A DNA stretch of 64,000 bases from Rothia mucilaginosa (lineage in GTDB: Bacteria > Actinomycetota > Actinomycetes > Actinomycetales > Micrococcaceae). The translations under genes and the position numbers were made by a program. Of this stretch, positions 26,955 to 35,392 are shown piece by piece. Every line of letters starts with the position of its first letter. Position 1 is the first letter of the stretch. The notes under the pieces were generated by a model that worked only from the letters and a program-made list of their open reading frames with translations, was not told where the DNA came from and did no database searches. The stretch lies in NCBI RefSeq assembly GCF_019334805.1, contig NZ_CP079822.1, positions 62,001-126,000 on the forward strand, written 5' to 3'.

Positions 26955-27293
26955 GCTTCTACGCTACCGTCTGCGCTCGCCGGGCGCTAGATGTTCGGGC
27001 GTGATGGAGTCGAAAACACCCAAAAAGAAATTTGTGTCACATAAAAGAAATTTTGTATATATCCTAGGAATCTTTGATTCATAGGAGTAGCATTAAGCAC
27101 ATGGGAGCGGCAATCCAGCCGCACCCGTCACCATCTGGCGCTAGCGATGCGAATGCCGGCAGGACAGTTCACAACCGGTCCAGACCATGTCGTTTGGGCC
27201 TCTGCCATTACCGTGACAGACCCATGGATGCGAACCGTACCGGCAAGCACACACCGCAGTAAGCGCCACAACCACGCTAAGGAGCTCCATCCC
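26955..27293. other. 339-base gap between divergent hydrolase and dehydrogenase genes
   Basis: Contains the hydrolase -10 at 26961-26966, an AT-rich block at 27025-27080 likely to hold the dehydrogenase promoter, and about 200 bases of leader before the dehydrogenase. A 62-codon frame at 27074 has no ribosome binding site and is not called. Confidence 0.5.
26961..26966 (-). promoter_or_regulatory. -10 box of a leaderless transcript for the M20D gene
   Basis: Minus strand TAGCGT-AGAAGC-ATG; six-base spacing to the start codon. Confidence 0.45.
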
Positions 27294-28379
27294 ATGAAGG
27301 CAGCACGCTTCTACGACCGCCACGACATCCGCATTGAAGACATCCCCGCACCCGAAGCCGCTGCGGGCGAGGTTCTGGTCAAGGTCGCCTGGTGCGGCAT
27401 TTGCGGTACCGACCTGCACGAATACCTCGACGGCCCCATCTTCTGCCCCCAGCACGGTCACCCCCACCCCATTTCTGGTGAGGACTCCCCCGTCACCCTC
27501 GGTCACGAATTCTCCGGTGTTGTTGAGGCACTGGGCGAAGGCGTAGACGACCTTGAGGTTGGCGACCACGTTGTTGTCGAGCCCTACATCATTCGCGATG
27601 ACGTTTACACCGGCCCCGACTCCAAGGACTACCACCTTTCCAAGGACATGAACTTCATCGGCCTGGCAGGTCGCGGTGGCGGTCTGTCCGAGAAGGTTGC
27701 TGTCAAGCGCCGCTGGGTTCACAAGATCCCCAACACCATTCCCCTGGACGAGGCTGCACTGATTGAGCCCCTGAGCGTTGGCTACCACGCTGTTGAGCGT
27801 GCAGGCGAGTTCGAAGAGGGCGCATTTGCACTGGTGACCGGTGCTGGCCCCATCGGTCTGCTGACCTCCGCAGTTCTGAAGGCTAAGGGTGCTAAGGTCA
27901 TCATCTCTGAGCTGTCCCCGCTGCGCCGCCAGAAGGCTCTGGACTCCGGTGTTGCTGACTACGCTTTCTCCCCCGCTGAGGTTGACGTTCTGGCTGAGAT
28001 TCACAAGCTGACCGACGGCCGTGGCGCTGATATCGCGTTCGAGTGCACCTCCGTTCAGCCCGCACTGGACCTGATCCTGGATGCTCTCAAGCCCACCGGT
28101 AAGGTTGTCATCGTCTCCATTTGGGGCAAGCCCGCTTCCCTGGATGTTCAGAAGGTTGTGCTCAAGGAGCTCGATATCCGCGGTACCATCGGATACGTGA
28201 ACTCCCACCCGGAGACCATCAAGCTCGTTGAGTCCGGCAAGATTGACCTGAAGCCCTTCATCACCGGCAAGATTGCTGTGGAAGACCTGATTGACAAGGG
28301 CTTCGACACCCTGATCAACCACAACGAGACCGCTGTGAAGATTCTGGTCACCACCGACCCGGAGCGTCTGGCTGAGTAA
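27294..28379 (+). CDS. bdhA: Zinc-dependent (R,R)-butanediol dehydrogenase-type alcohol dehydrogenase
   Basis: 361 residues from the ATG at 27294 behind AAGGAG. Medium-chain dehydrogenase: CGICGTDLHEYLDGP holds the catalytic zinc Cys, GHEFSGVVEALGEGV the His-Glu pair, and VTGAGPIGLLTSAVLKAKG the NAD-binding Rossmann loop. The long insert after HEYLDGPIF (CPQHGHPHP) and the MNFIGLAGRGGGLSE motif are typical of 2,3-butanediol/acetoin dehydrogenases, which interconvert acetoin and butanediol with NADH. Codon use is that of a highly expressed gene. The nearest relatives may also be sorbitol-type dehydrogenases. Confidence 0.85.
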   Translation: MKAARFYDRHDIRIEDIPAPEAAAGEVLVKVAWCGICGTDLHEYLDGPIFCPQHGHPHPISGEDSPVTLGHEFSGVVEALGEGVDDLEVGDHVVVEPYIIRDDVYTGPDSKDYHLSKDMNFIGLAGRGGGLSEKVAVKRRWVHKIPNTIPLDEAALIEPLSVGYHAVERAGEFEEGAFALVTGAGPIGLLTSAVLKAKGAKVIISELSPLRRQKALDSGVADYAFSPAEVDVLAEIHKLTDGRGADIAFECTSVQPALDLILDALKPTGKVVIVSIWGKPASLDVQKVVLKELDIRGTIGYVNSHPETIKLVESGKIDLKPFITGKIAVEDLIDKGFDTLINHNETAVKILVTTDPERLAE

Positions 28380-28445
28380 TTCTCTGAGTGCTGAGTAATT
28401 CAGTTTCAGCTGATGCAGCTGTTCTTCTAGCTTCCTTAGCGTAGC

Positions 28446-28494
28446 TAGTGTGGGGTGAGGTTCCTTTCGAGGAGCCTCACCCCACTACTTTTTT
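28446..28494 (+). terminator. Terminator after bdhA
   Basis: GTGGGGTGAGG with CCTCACCCCAC around a small TTCC/GGAG hairpin, then six T. Confidence 0.92.
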
Positions 28495-28530
28495 GTGCGT
28501 TTTTTACCGGGCATATTTTACCGGGCATAC

Positions 28531-28561
28531 AAAAATCCCCGGTTCCGAAGAACCGGGGATT
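28531..28561 (-). terminator. Terminator after tRNA-Leu
   Basis: Minus strand AATCCCCGGTTC-TTCG-GAACCGGGGATT followed by TTT, starting six bases past the tRNA 3' end. Confidence 0.9.
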
Positions 28562-28566
28562 ATCTG

Positions 28567-28652
28567 TGCGCGAGGGGGGACTTGAACCCCCACCCTCTAA
28601 TACGAGGACTAGCACCTCAAGCTAGCGCGTCTGCCTATTCCGCCACCCGCGC
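28567..28652 (-). tRNA. tRNA-Leu (GAG)
   Basis: An 86-base class II tRNA on the minus strand. Acceptor GCGCGGG pairs with CTCGCGC (one G-U), discriminator A. The anticodon arm is CTAGC-TTGAGGT-GCTAG, giving anticodon GAG, which reads CUC and CUU leucine codons. There is a long variable arm and a T arm GGGGG-TTCAAGT-CCCCC. CCA is not encoded. Confidence 0.97.
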
Positions 28653-28861
28653 AGGTGACTTTCGAACGTTTTCCTTTCGGTGCCGTTCGAAGCAACACGT
28701 AATACTATACGGGCTTTCTGAGCACTCCGCAAATCGAAAGAGCATGTTCTGTGTCACACATTCGAGGTTGGTTAGTTCCCCACACCCCGGGTAATCTTCT
28801 CGCACCTTGAGTAATATGACCGGCACGCCCGTTCAACTGCCATATTTTCGGTCATTACGAC

Positions 28862-28867
28862 TAGAAT
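28862..28867 (+). promoter_or_regulatory. -10 box of a leaderless pepN transcript
   Basis: TAGAAT-AAAGAGC-ATG: seven-base spacing to the start codon at 28875, no proper Shine-Dalgarno. Confidence 0.6.
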
Positions 28868-28874
28868 AAAGAGC

Positions 28875-31547
28875 ATGAATAATGAGAACCTCTCCCGCGA
28901 AGAAGCCGCAGAACGTTCGGCTCTCATCAGTGTCGACACCTACGACGTGCATGTCGACCTGACTAACGCCAAGGACCCCGAATTCGAGTCCTACCCCACC
29001 GTCACCACCGTCCGATTCTCCTGCAACACCCCCGGCGCAGAAACCTTCATCGACTACATCCACCACAGCGTCGACTCCGTTAAGCTCAACGGCACCGAGC
29101 TGACCCTGGCTGATGTCGTCGACGGCGCACGCATCACCCTGCCCAACCTGCAGGCAGAAAACGTGCTCACCATCCACGGTCGCTCCTACTACTCCCGCTC
29201 CGGCGAAGGTATGCACCGCTACTTCGACCCCTCCGACGGTCGCGTGTACCTGTACACCCAGTACGAGCCCTCCGACTGCCGCCGAGTCTTCCCGAACTTC
29301 GAGCAGCCCGACCTGAAGGCAGTCTTCAACTTCCGCATCACCGCACCCAAGGACTGGGTCGTCAGCTCCAACGGCGTACTCGAAAGCCAGGTCGTAGACC
29401 CCACCGACGACTCCATCACCAAGCGAGTCTTCTCCCCCACCGCAAAGATCTCCACCTACATCACCGCAATCGTTGCCGGCGAATACTTCACCGCAACCAC
29501 CACCTACAAGCCCAAGAGCAAGGTCAACAGCGGCGACATCCCCCTGGTCGCATACTGCCGCCAGTCCCTCAAGCCGCACTTCGACTACGACCACATCTTC
29601 ATGGTCACCAAAAACGGCCTGGACTTCTTCCAGGACCTCTTCGACTACCCCTACCCGTACCCCAAGTACGAGCAGGCATTCGTGCCCGAATACAACATCG
29701 GCGCAATGGAGAACCCCGGCCTGGTCACCTTCACCGAAGACTACATCTTCGTCTCCGGCGCAACCGAGGACGACCTCGAAGGCCGCACCAACACCATCTG
29801 CCACGAAATGGCGCACATGTGGTTCGGCGACCTCGTCACCATGAAGTGGTGGGACGATCTGTGGCTCAAGGAATCCTTCGCAGACTTCATGGGCACCCTC
29901 GGCGCTAAGGAAGCTAACCACTTTGAGGATGCGTGGGTCACCTTCGCGAACAACCGCAAGGCATGGGCATACATGCAGGACCAGCTGCCCACCACCCACC
30001 CCATCGTCGCTGACATCCCCCACCTGGAAGCAGCATCGCAGAACTTCGACGGCATCACCTACGCAAAGGGCGCATCCGTGCTCAAGCAGCTGGTCGCCTA
30101 CGTCGGTTTCGACACCTTCATCGAAGCAGCACGCGTGTACTTCAAGCGTTTCGAGTGGGGCAACACCTCCCTGAACGACTTCCTGCAGGTACTCAACGAG
30201 GTGTCCGGCCGCGACATGCAAGCATGGGCTAACGCATGGCTGCAGACCTCCGGCGTGTCCGCACTGGGCACCAAGCGCGTCTACGGCGAAGACGGTCAGC
30301 TTACCGACCTGATCCTCACCCAGGAACTGCCCGCACAGCAGCCCGCAGGTCTGGGCCGCCCCCACGTGGCAAAGCTGGAAACCTTCGCACTGACCGACGG
30401 CAAGCTCACCTCCACCGGTCTGCTCTCCCTCGAGTACCCGGCAGAGCCCGTCTCCGAGCACCGCGTGGAGCTCACCGATGAGCAGAAGAAGCTCGTTGGC
30501 GAAGCTGACCTGCTCATGCTCAACGCAGAAGACCACACCTACGCCAAGGTCGCCCTGACCGACGAAGACGGCCTGCAGGCAGCTATCGAAGGTGTCTCCA
30601 CCCTCGAATCCGCACTCTCCCGCGGCCTCATCTGGGGCTCCCTCTGGGAGAACGTGCGCGATGCACGCCTGCCCGTCACCACCTACGTCGACGCAGTCGT
30701 ACGCAACGTCTCCAAGGAACCGAGCGCATCCCTGCTGGGCACCATGGTCAACAACGCACAGGTCGCTATCGCAACCTTCTCCGCACCCACCGGCCGCGAG
30801 CGCCTCTACGACGCTCTCTATGACGCATTCGCAGCCGCACTGGCACAGGCTAAGCCCGGCTCCGACGAGCAGCTGATTCTGCTGCGCGCCCTGATTTCGG
30901 TCTCCACCAACGCGACCAAGGGTGAAGAGCTCTGCCGCGATATTGCCCGCGGTGCTTTCGAAGACACCACCGGCGATATTGCTGACGCAACCGGCATTCC
31001 TTACGACCAGAACCTGGGTTGGAGTGCACTGGGTGCGCTCGCAAGCCGCGACCTGGTGACCGTTGAGGATCTGGACCGTGCGGCTAAGTACAGCCCCTCC
31101 TCGATTTCTTCGAATGGTTACGCGTACGCGATTGCTGCTCTGCCCTCTGCTGAGCGTAAGGCTGCCGCGTACAAGACCATCATGGAAGACGAGTCGCTGT
31201 CGAACGACGCTCTGGCCTCGACCATTAACGGTTTTGCTCGTGGCCCGGTTGAGCTGCGTGAGTCCTACTACGACTCCTACTTTGAGGCTCTGTTGCCTCT
31301 CTGGGCGTCTCGTTCGATTGGTATGGCGACCCGCATTGTACGTGGCCTGTACCCGAAGGCTCCGTACAACACCGGCTCCACCGAGGGTCTGGGTGTTGAG
31401 GGCAACCCCTCCGTGGCGCTGGCTCAGCGTTGGCTGGAGGCGAACCCCGAGGCTCCTTCGGCTCTGCGTCGTCTGGTTCTGGAGGCTCAGGACCACGGCC
31501 ACCGTTCGATTGTGGCTCAGAAGTTCAACGCTTCCCTGCAGAACTAA
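28875..31547 (+). CDS. pepN: Aminopeptidase N (M1 family)
   Basis: 890 residues. Zinc exopeptidase that removes N-terminal residues from peptides. GAMENPGL is the substrate-binding GxMEN motif; HEMAHMWFGDLVT gives the HExxH zinc site, with the third ligand Glu 18 residues on in WLKESFAD. An N-terminal saddle domain (residues 1-200), catalytic domain (200-450), and an ERAP1-like helical C-terminal domain are as in the actinobacterial PepN. The coding strand is rich in optimal codons, with a change of codon flavour after about 30950. Cytoplasmic; no signal peptide. Monocistronic. Confidence 0.96.
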   Translation: MNNENLSREEAAERSALISVDTYDVHVDLTNAKDPEFESYPTVTTVRFSCNTPGAETFIDYIHHSVDSVKLNGTELTLADVVDGARITLPNLQAENVLTIHGRSYYSRSGEGMHRYFDPSDGRVYLYTQYEPSDCRRVFPNFEQPDLKAVFNFRITAPKDWVVSSNGVLESQVVDPTDDSITKRVFSPTAKISTYITAIVAGEYFTATTTYKPKSKVNSGDIPLVAYCRQSLKPHFDYDHIFMVTKNGLDFFQDLFDYPYPYPKYEQAFVPEYNIGAMENPGLVTFTEDYIFVSGATEDDLEGRTNTICHEMAHMWFGDLVTMKWWDDLWLKESFADFMGTLGAKEANHFEDAWVTFANNRKAWAYMQDQLPTTHPIVADIPHLEAASQNFDGITYAKGASVLKQLVAYVGFDTFIEAARVYFKRFEWGNTSLNDFLQVLNEVSGRDMQAWANAWLQTSGVSALGTKRVYGEDGQLTDLILTQELPAQQPAGLGRPHVAKLETFALTDGKLTSTGLLSLEYPAEPVSEHRVELTDEQKKLVGEADLLMLNAEDHTYAKVALTDEDGLQAAIEGVSTLESALSRGLIWGSLWENVRDARLPVTTYVDAVVRNVSKEPSASLLGTMVNNAQVAIATFSAPTGRERLYDALYDAFAAALAQAKPGSDEQLILLRALISVSTNATKGEELCRDIARGAFEDTTGDIADATGIPYDQNLGWSALGALASRDLVTVEDLDRAAKYSPSSISSNGYAYAIAALPSAERKAAAYKTIMEDESLSNDALASTINGFARGPVELRESYYDSYFEALLPLWASRSIGMATRIVRGLYPKAPYNTGSTEGLGVEGNPSVALAQRWLEANPEAPSALRRLVLEAQDHGHRSIVAQKFNASLQN

Positions 31548-31639
31548 GCTGCATGGTTTGAGTAGCTGAGGCGGGGTGTGGACCGGTGCCTAGACTAGGT
31601 TCCGATCTCCCCCGCCAGGTTCTCAAACTGATTGATGTA

Positions 31640-31698
31640 GACCGCCGCTTGGCACTTACCCGGTTGTGAACCGGGTGGTGTCGAGCGGTGGTCTTTTT
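31640..31698 (+). terminator. Large terminator hairpin after pepN
   Basis: GACCGCCGCTTGGCAC (31640-31655) pairs over its whole 16-base length with 31678-31693 using four G-U pairs that exist only in the plus-strand RNA. An inner hairpin ACCCGGTT-GTG-AACCGGGT sits in the loop, and TCTTTTT follows. Confidence 0.8.
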
Positions 31699-31708
31699 CG
31701 CGGCTTTC

Positions 31709-31796
31709 TCAGCCGAAATTTTTGTTTCGGGAGGCTCCACGCGGAGGGTTCGCGGCCCTTTAGTGCGGCGACGTGAGCCATCGTTACCGGGGCTGA
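31709..31796 (+). other. Possible structured RNA between pepN and the HIRAN-like gene
   Basis: TCAGCC (31709) can close with GGCTGA (31791) around several small hairpins: CCGAAA/TTTCGG, CTCC/GGAG and AGGG/CCCT. I tried to match it to the cyclic-di-AMP riboswitch and the key loops do not fit. It could be a leader of the downstream gene, or nothing. Confidence 0.25.
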
Positions 31797-31935
31797 TTCC
31801 CCCAAACGCAAAACTATATGCACCCGGTGCTAAAAGACAGATAAATGTCACCCGTTTTTGTGAGCTGTCCGCTCTGAAAGCATGAGAGAATAGACTAGGT
31901 ATCCGCTCGCTTAGACATATCAGAAGGAGTTTTCA

Positions 31936-33195
31936 GTGGTCGATTACGCACTCGGTGACCGCGGTAGCGTTGACATCGTCACCGATGATTACTACGAAGC
32001 AGAAACCCTCCAAATTTTCGAGGAACTGCACATCGACCGTGAACGGATCTGGTACGGTGAAGCGCGTCTTGTTCCCGAACCGGATAACCCTTACGAACCC
32101 AACAGCATTGCCGTCTACATTGACGAATTCAAGGTAGGCCGCATGAGTGTGGAGGACTCCGCCGCGTACTGGGATTCCATTACCCGCGTGGTCGCCTCCG
32201 GCTACGAACCCATCGCGCACCTGCAGCTTTCCGCTGTTGCCGTACGCGCGGAAGGCGGCGGCATGCACGTGAAGAGCACCGGCGTGCTCTCCCTGTCCGC
32301 CCCCGGCTCTCTCTTCCCCCTCAACGACGCACCGACCCGCGCGACCCTGCTGCCCCAGGGCCCGTCCATGAAGGTGCTCGACGAGAAGGAACACTCCGAA
32401 TACCTGCACAGCATCCTGCCGCCCAGCGGTGAAGGCCGCGTGATCCTGACCCTGGAAGCTAACCAGCTGAAGACCTCCGACGGCCGCGTGGTTGACAGTG
32501 TAGAGGTGCGCCACGACCGTAAGCTCGTCGGTCGCCTGAGCACCCAAATGTCTGAGCAGCTCACCCCCGTGATTCGTTACGCGTTCGAGAACGACCGCCT
32601 CACCAGCGCGTGGGGCACCATTCGCGGTAACACCCTCGAACTTTCGCTGACCGTTCAGGCTGCACGCCCAGCAGATATTCCGCAGGAATGGTACGAGACT
32701 CTGCCCAACAACGTTCCGGCTCTACTGCCCGTTGGTGAAGACTACGAGGTGCCCCCGGCATTCGTACCCACCGAAGGTGAACGCCACTACCTGGAGTCCT
32801 CTGCACAGCAGGCTCCGAAGAAGCGTCGCGGTTTCATGAGCTCCCTGACCGGTGGCTCCTCCGCACCCGCCGAGCCGACCCGCAGCGAACCTGCCGCGGA
32901 GAAGCCGGTTATCGAGTACAGCATTGAGGAAGAGGAATACTACGAGCCCTCCGAGCGCGAGCGTCTTCTGAACCTGGTTAAGGGTGCAGGCCTCGCAGTT
33001 CTGGTCGCCGGCCTAATCTCGATGCTGTGGACCCCTATGCTCGGCATCCTCATCGCGATTCTGGGCGGCGCTGTCGCGGCAGTTGCCTTCTACTTTGGTC
33101 GCCAGCCCTACTACGAGGACTACGAAGAATACGACGAGTACGAGGAAGAATACGAAGAGACCGACGAGGCTGAAGAAGTAGACTCGAAGGCATAA
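31936..33195 (+). CDS. Membrane protein with a HIRAN-like N-terminal domain
   Basis: 419 residues from a GTG behind AAGGAG. Residues 35-70 (YGEARLVPEPDNPYEPNSIA, VYIDEFKVGRM) look like a HIRAN domain, a fold usually joined to helicases or phage proteins. A second weaker copy may lie at 170-215 (EVRHDRKLVGRLS). A Pro/Glu-rich linker, two membrane helices (about 350-395) and a C-terminal tail of Glu/Tyr/Asp follow. The combination of a cytoplasmic HIRAN-like domain with a membrane anchor is uncommon; function unknown. It converges with the LCP gene on a shared terminator. Confidence 0.65.
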   Translation: MVDYALGDRGSVDIVTDDYYEAETLQIFEELHIDRERIWYGEARLVPEPDNPYEPNSIAVYIDEFKVGRMSVEDSAAYWDSITRVVASGYEPIAHLQLSAVAVRAEGGGMHVKSTGVLSLSAPGSLFPLNDAPTRATLLPQGPSMKVLDEKEHSEYLHSILPPSGEGRVILTLEANQLKTSDGRVVDSVEVRHDRKLVGRLSTQMSEQLTPVIRYAFENDRLTSAWGTIRGNTLELSLTVQAARPADIPQEWYETLPNNVPALLPVGEDYEVPPAFVPTEGERHYLESSAQQAPKKRRGFMSSLTGGSSAPAEPTRSEPAAEKPVIEYSIEEEEYYEPSERERLLNLVKGAGLAVLVAGLISMLWTPMLGILIAILGGAVAAVAFYFGRQPYYEDYEEYDEYEEEYEETDEAEEVDSKA

Positions 33196-33234
33196 ACTCC
33201 TCCACGACAGAGCGTAAAGATACAACGCAAAGAT

Positions 33235-33284
33235 ACAAAAGGGGCGGCTACCCCACTATCACGGTGAGGTAGCCGCCCCTTTTG
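33235..33284. terminator. Bidirectional terminator between the HIRAN-like and LCP genes
   Basis: ACAAAAGGGGCGGCTACC pairs with GGTAGCCGCCCCTTTTGT; A and T runs on both sides allow use from either strand. Confidence 0.93.
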
Positions 33285-33334
33285 TGTGCCTACCATCCTG
33301 AGCATCATGAGCTACGCGTGGAGAGCCGATTAAA

Positions 33335-33372
33335 ACCAGCGGGGGTGAAAGCCTCATCAGCTTTCACCCCCG
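33335..33372 (-). terminator. First terminator after the LCP gene
   Basis: Minus strand CGGGGGTGAAAGC with its complement, seven-base loop, then TGGTTTTAA. Confidence 0.85.
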
Positions 33373-33386
33373 TAAGGAGTCAGATC

Positions 33387-34559
33387 TTAGTCCTGACCAT
33401 AAGTTGCCATGAACTGATCCATGCTGTCATGCTGCAAAGCATAGGACAGGTTAGCGTTTGCAGCCTGGTTCACGATAACAATCGACTGACCGTCGTAGGA
33501 CCAACCCGGGCCTGCGTTCGGCAGGGTGGTCATACGCATCGTGGTGTCACCGCTGGTCAGCACCGGAGCCGCAATCTGAGCAATCTGTGCCGCATTCAGA
33601 CCGGAGTCCACACGCATATAACCAGCAATAGACTCAACAGCAGACTGGAAAGAGCCCACATTATCCAGTGCACCCTTAGACTTCATCGTGTTGTACAGAC
33701 CGCGCAGGAACGCACGCTGGTTACGAACACGCTGGTAGTCACCATCAGCGAACTGGTAACGAGCACGCACGAACGCAAGTGCCGCGCCACCATCCATATG
33801 CTGCATACCCTGCTTGAAAGACCACGCATTGATATCGAAGTCGAAAGGTACCTGAACATCCACACCGCCGACCGAGTTCACCAGAGCTTTGAAGCCCTCA
33901 AACTCAATCTCAGCCACGTGATCAATCTTGATACCCAGCAGGTTCTCAACGGTTGCCACCTGCAGAGAAATACCGCCGTAGTTCAGTGCGGCATTAATCT
34001 TTGCCGCGCCGTAGCCGGGGATGTTCACCCAGGTATCACGCATAATCGAGACCAGGTACACGCCCTTACCATCAGCAGGGATGTGAGCAAGCATGATGCT
34101 ATCTGCACGGGAGCCGCTCACCTGAGCTGCTTCAGAACCGGAACGAGTATCGCTACCGAGCAGCAGGATGTTCTTACCCGGACCCTTCACGACATCGTAG
34201 CTGTAACCGTCATCCAGGATGCCGTCGCCGTTCTTATCGTGCTCGCTGGCGTTCGCTGCAAGAGCCGCAGCAGCATCGGAGCCGTTCTTGCCGGTATCCG
34301 AGTTGGTGACGGTCGGAGCCTTCAGCTCCGTCACGTTGAGCTTCTTAGCCTCGCCAAGCTGCTCCTTAATTTTGCTGAGATCTTCATCCACCTTAGTGAT
34401 GGAGTCAAACTTCTCGGTCTTGCTATCCCAGGTGTGGCCAGCACGCCAAATAAAGAAACCAATACCGAGGGTAATAACCAGCAGAAGAATCAGCAGGATC
34501 AGCAGAATACGCTTGACCCATTTCTTCTTCTGCGACGGTTCAGAGTGAGCGTCGCTCAT
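33387..34559 (-). CDS. LytR-CpsA-Psr (LCP) family cell-wall ligase
   Basis: 390 residues from the ATG at 34559 after AAAGGACAAC. Short cytoplasmic Lys/Glu-rich start, one membrane helix (RILLILLILLLVITLGIGFF), then an extracellular LCP domain: NILLLGSDTRSG, DSIMLAHIPADGKGVYLVSI, RDTWVNIPGYG, and the helix with the catalytic arginines in VRARYQFADGDYQRVRNQR. LCP enzymes link wall teichoic acid, arabinogalactan or other glycopolymers to peptidoglycan from polyprenyl-linked donors. No LytR_C domain at the end. It is monocistronic. Confidence 0.92.
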   Translation of the reverse strand: MSDAHSEPSQKKKWVKRILLILLILLLVITLGIGFFIWRAGHTWDSKTEKFDSITKVDEDLSKIKEQLGEAKKLNVTELKAPTVTNSDTGKNGSDAAAALAANASEHDKNGDGILDDGYSYDVVKGPGKNILLLGSDTRSGSEAAQVSGSRADSIMLAHIPADGKGVYLVSIMRDTWVNIPGYGAAKINAALNYGGISLQVATVENLLGIKIDHVAEIEFEGFKALVNSVGGVDVQVPFDFDINAWSFKQGMQHMDGGAALAFVRARYQFADGDYQRVRNQRAFLRGLYNTMKSKGALDNVGSFQSAVESIAGYMRVDSGLNAAQIAQIAAPVLTSGDTTMRMTTLPNAGPGWSYDGQSIVIVNQAANANLSYALQHDSMDQFMATYGQD

Positions 34560-34885
34560 TAAGTTGTCCTTTGTTTGAGGTGGTGATACGCGAGGCGCGC
34601 AGTGCACCCAGCGAAGTCTCTAGAATACAGAGAGCCGGAAAATAACCCGCCGATACGGGGCGGCGCTGGAGGGCACAGAAAATGCACAGCTCGCAAAATA
34701 CTTTCCCATTGTAACGCCGTCAGCGGGTCTACGCACCGGTGAACGAAAGGTTTTACATTACAACTTTCCTCACGTTCACGCGAACCATTCTGCTACCCGC
34801 ATAGAACGCGCAATGCCCCGCCTCCCTGAAAACCAAGGAGAACGGGGCATTGATCTCGCTAAAAAGCAAAACTGGGAAAGAAGAT
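34560..34885. other. 326-base gap between rpmE2 and the LCP gene
   Basis: Holds the rpmE2 terminator (34811-34852) and the LCP promoter side. Otherwise nothing seen. Confidence 0.5.
34811..34852 (-). terminator. Terminator after rpmE2
   Basis: CAATGCCCCG and CGGGGCATTG with a smaller CTCC/GGAG helper stem. No clear T run. Confidence 0.7.
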
Positions 34886-35140
34886 TTACTTCTTGCCGAA
34901 GTTGCCGAAGCGTGCGTTGAAGCGCTCGACGCGACCTGCGGAGTCCATGATGCGCTGCTTACCGGTGTAGAACGGGTGCGACTCGGACGAGATTTCAACC
35001 TCGACGATCGGGTACTCGTTGCCGTCTTCCCACTTCTCGGTCTTGTCCGAGGTCATGGTGGAACGGGTCAGGAAGACCTTGCCGGATGCGAGGTCGCGGA
35101 ACAGAACCAGGTTGTAGTCCGGGTGGATTTCTGCCTTCAT
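34886..35140 (-). CDS. rpmE2: Ribosomal protein L31, type B (zinc-free)
   Basis: 84 residues. [10 protein letters not shown] and [22 protein letters not shown] are the type B L31 signature. It lacks the CxxC pairs of zinc-binding L31. Zinc-free paralogues are often made under zinc limitation through Zur, and only one L31 is in the window. The start follows GAAGAAGG; a 7-bp inverted repeat lies in the leader. Its sequence contains no cysteine. Confidence 0.95.
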   Translation of the reverse strand: MKAEIHPDYNLVLFRDLASGKVFLTRSTMTSDKTEKWEDGNEYPIVEVEISSESHPFYTGKQRIMDSAGRVERFNARFGNFGKK

Positions 35141-35156
35141 TGATTACCTTCTTCTG

Positions 35157-35176
35157 CTACTGGATTTTGCCAGTAG
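35157..35176 (-). promoter_or_regulatory. Inverted repeat in the rpmE2 leader
   Basis: CTACTGG-ATTTTG-CCAGTAG (plus strand) ends about seven bases before the ribosome binding site of rpmE2, below a TATATAAG-like -10. It could be an operator or an mRNA hairpin that L31 or another factor binds. It does not match Zur sites I know. Confidence 0.45.
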
Positions 35177-35392
35177 CCCTTATATAGATGGAGTAGGTTT
35201 TTCGATGTGCAGCTATCGAGAAAATCTCAGAGCGCATCACCATTGTGCCCGCATAGGGCGTGCACAACCCATTAAGGGTACCACCTTCACGGATTAAATC
35301 CCAGTACGTTCCCTCACAGGCACCAACCTACACACCGCAAGGGCCCCCGAAGAAGGCACTCACGCGGGTTAAGAATCAGGTGAGAACTCAGG

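Larger units (their letters stand above)
31548..31935. other. 388-base gap with two structured elements
   Basis: Contains the pepN terminator (31640-31698) and, directly after it, a second cluster of hairpins (31709-31796). The promoter and leader of the HIRAN-like gene lie in the last 100 bases (a TAGACT box at 31892-31897). No ORF of note. Confidence 0.5.

Noticed and set aside
28833..31502. 889-codon frame on the minus strand opposite pepN
   Set aside because: It is the shadow of pepN, produced by high GC at third positions; composition is Gly/Val/Cys-rich with no family motif, and pepN has clear M1 motifs.
31709..31796. Resemblance of the pepN downstream element to a cyclic-di-AMP riboswitch
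   Set aside because: Only the closing stem and one loop look alike; the conserved GGGGUUAAUC and UAGGGA segments are missing and the next gene is not a usual target.
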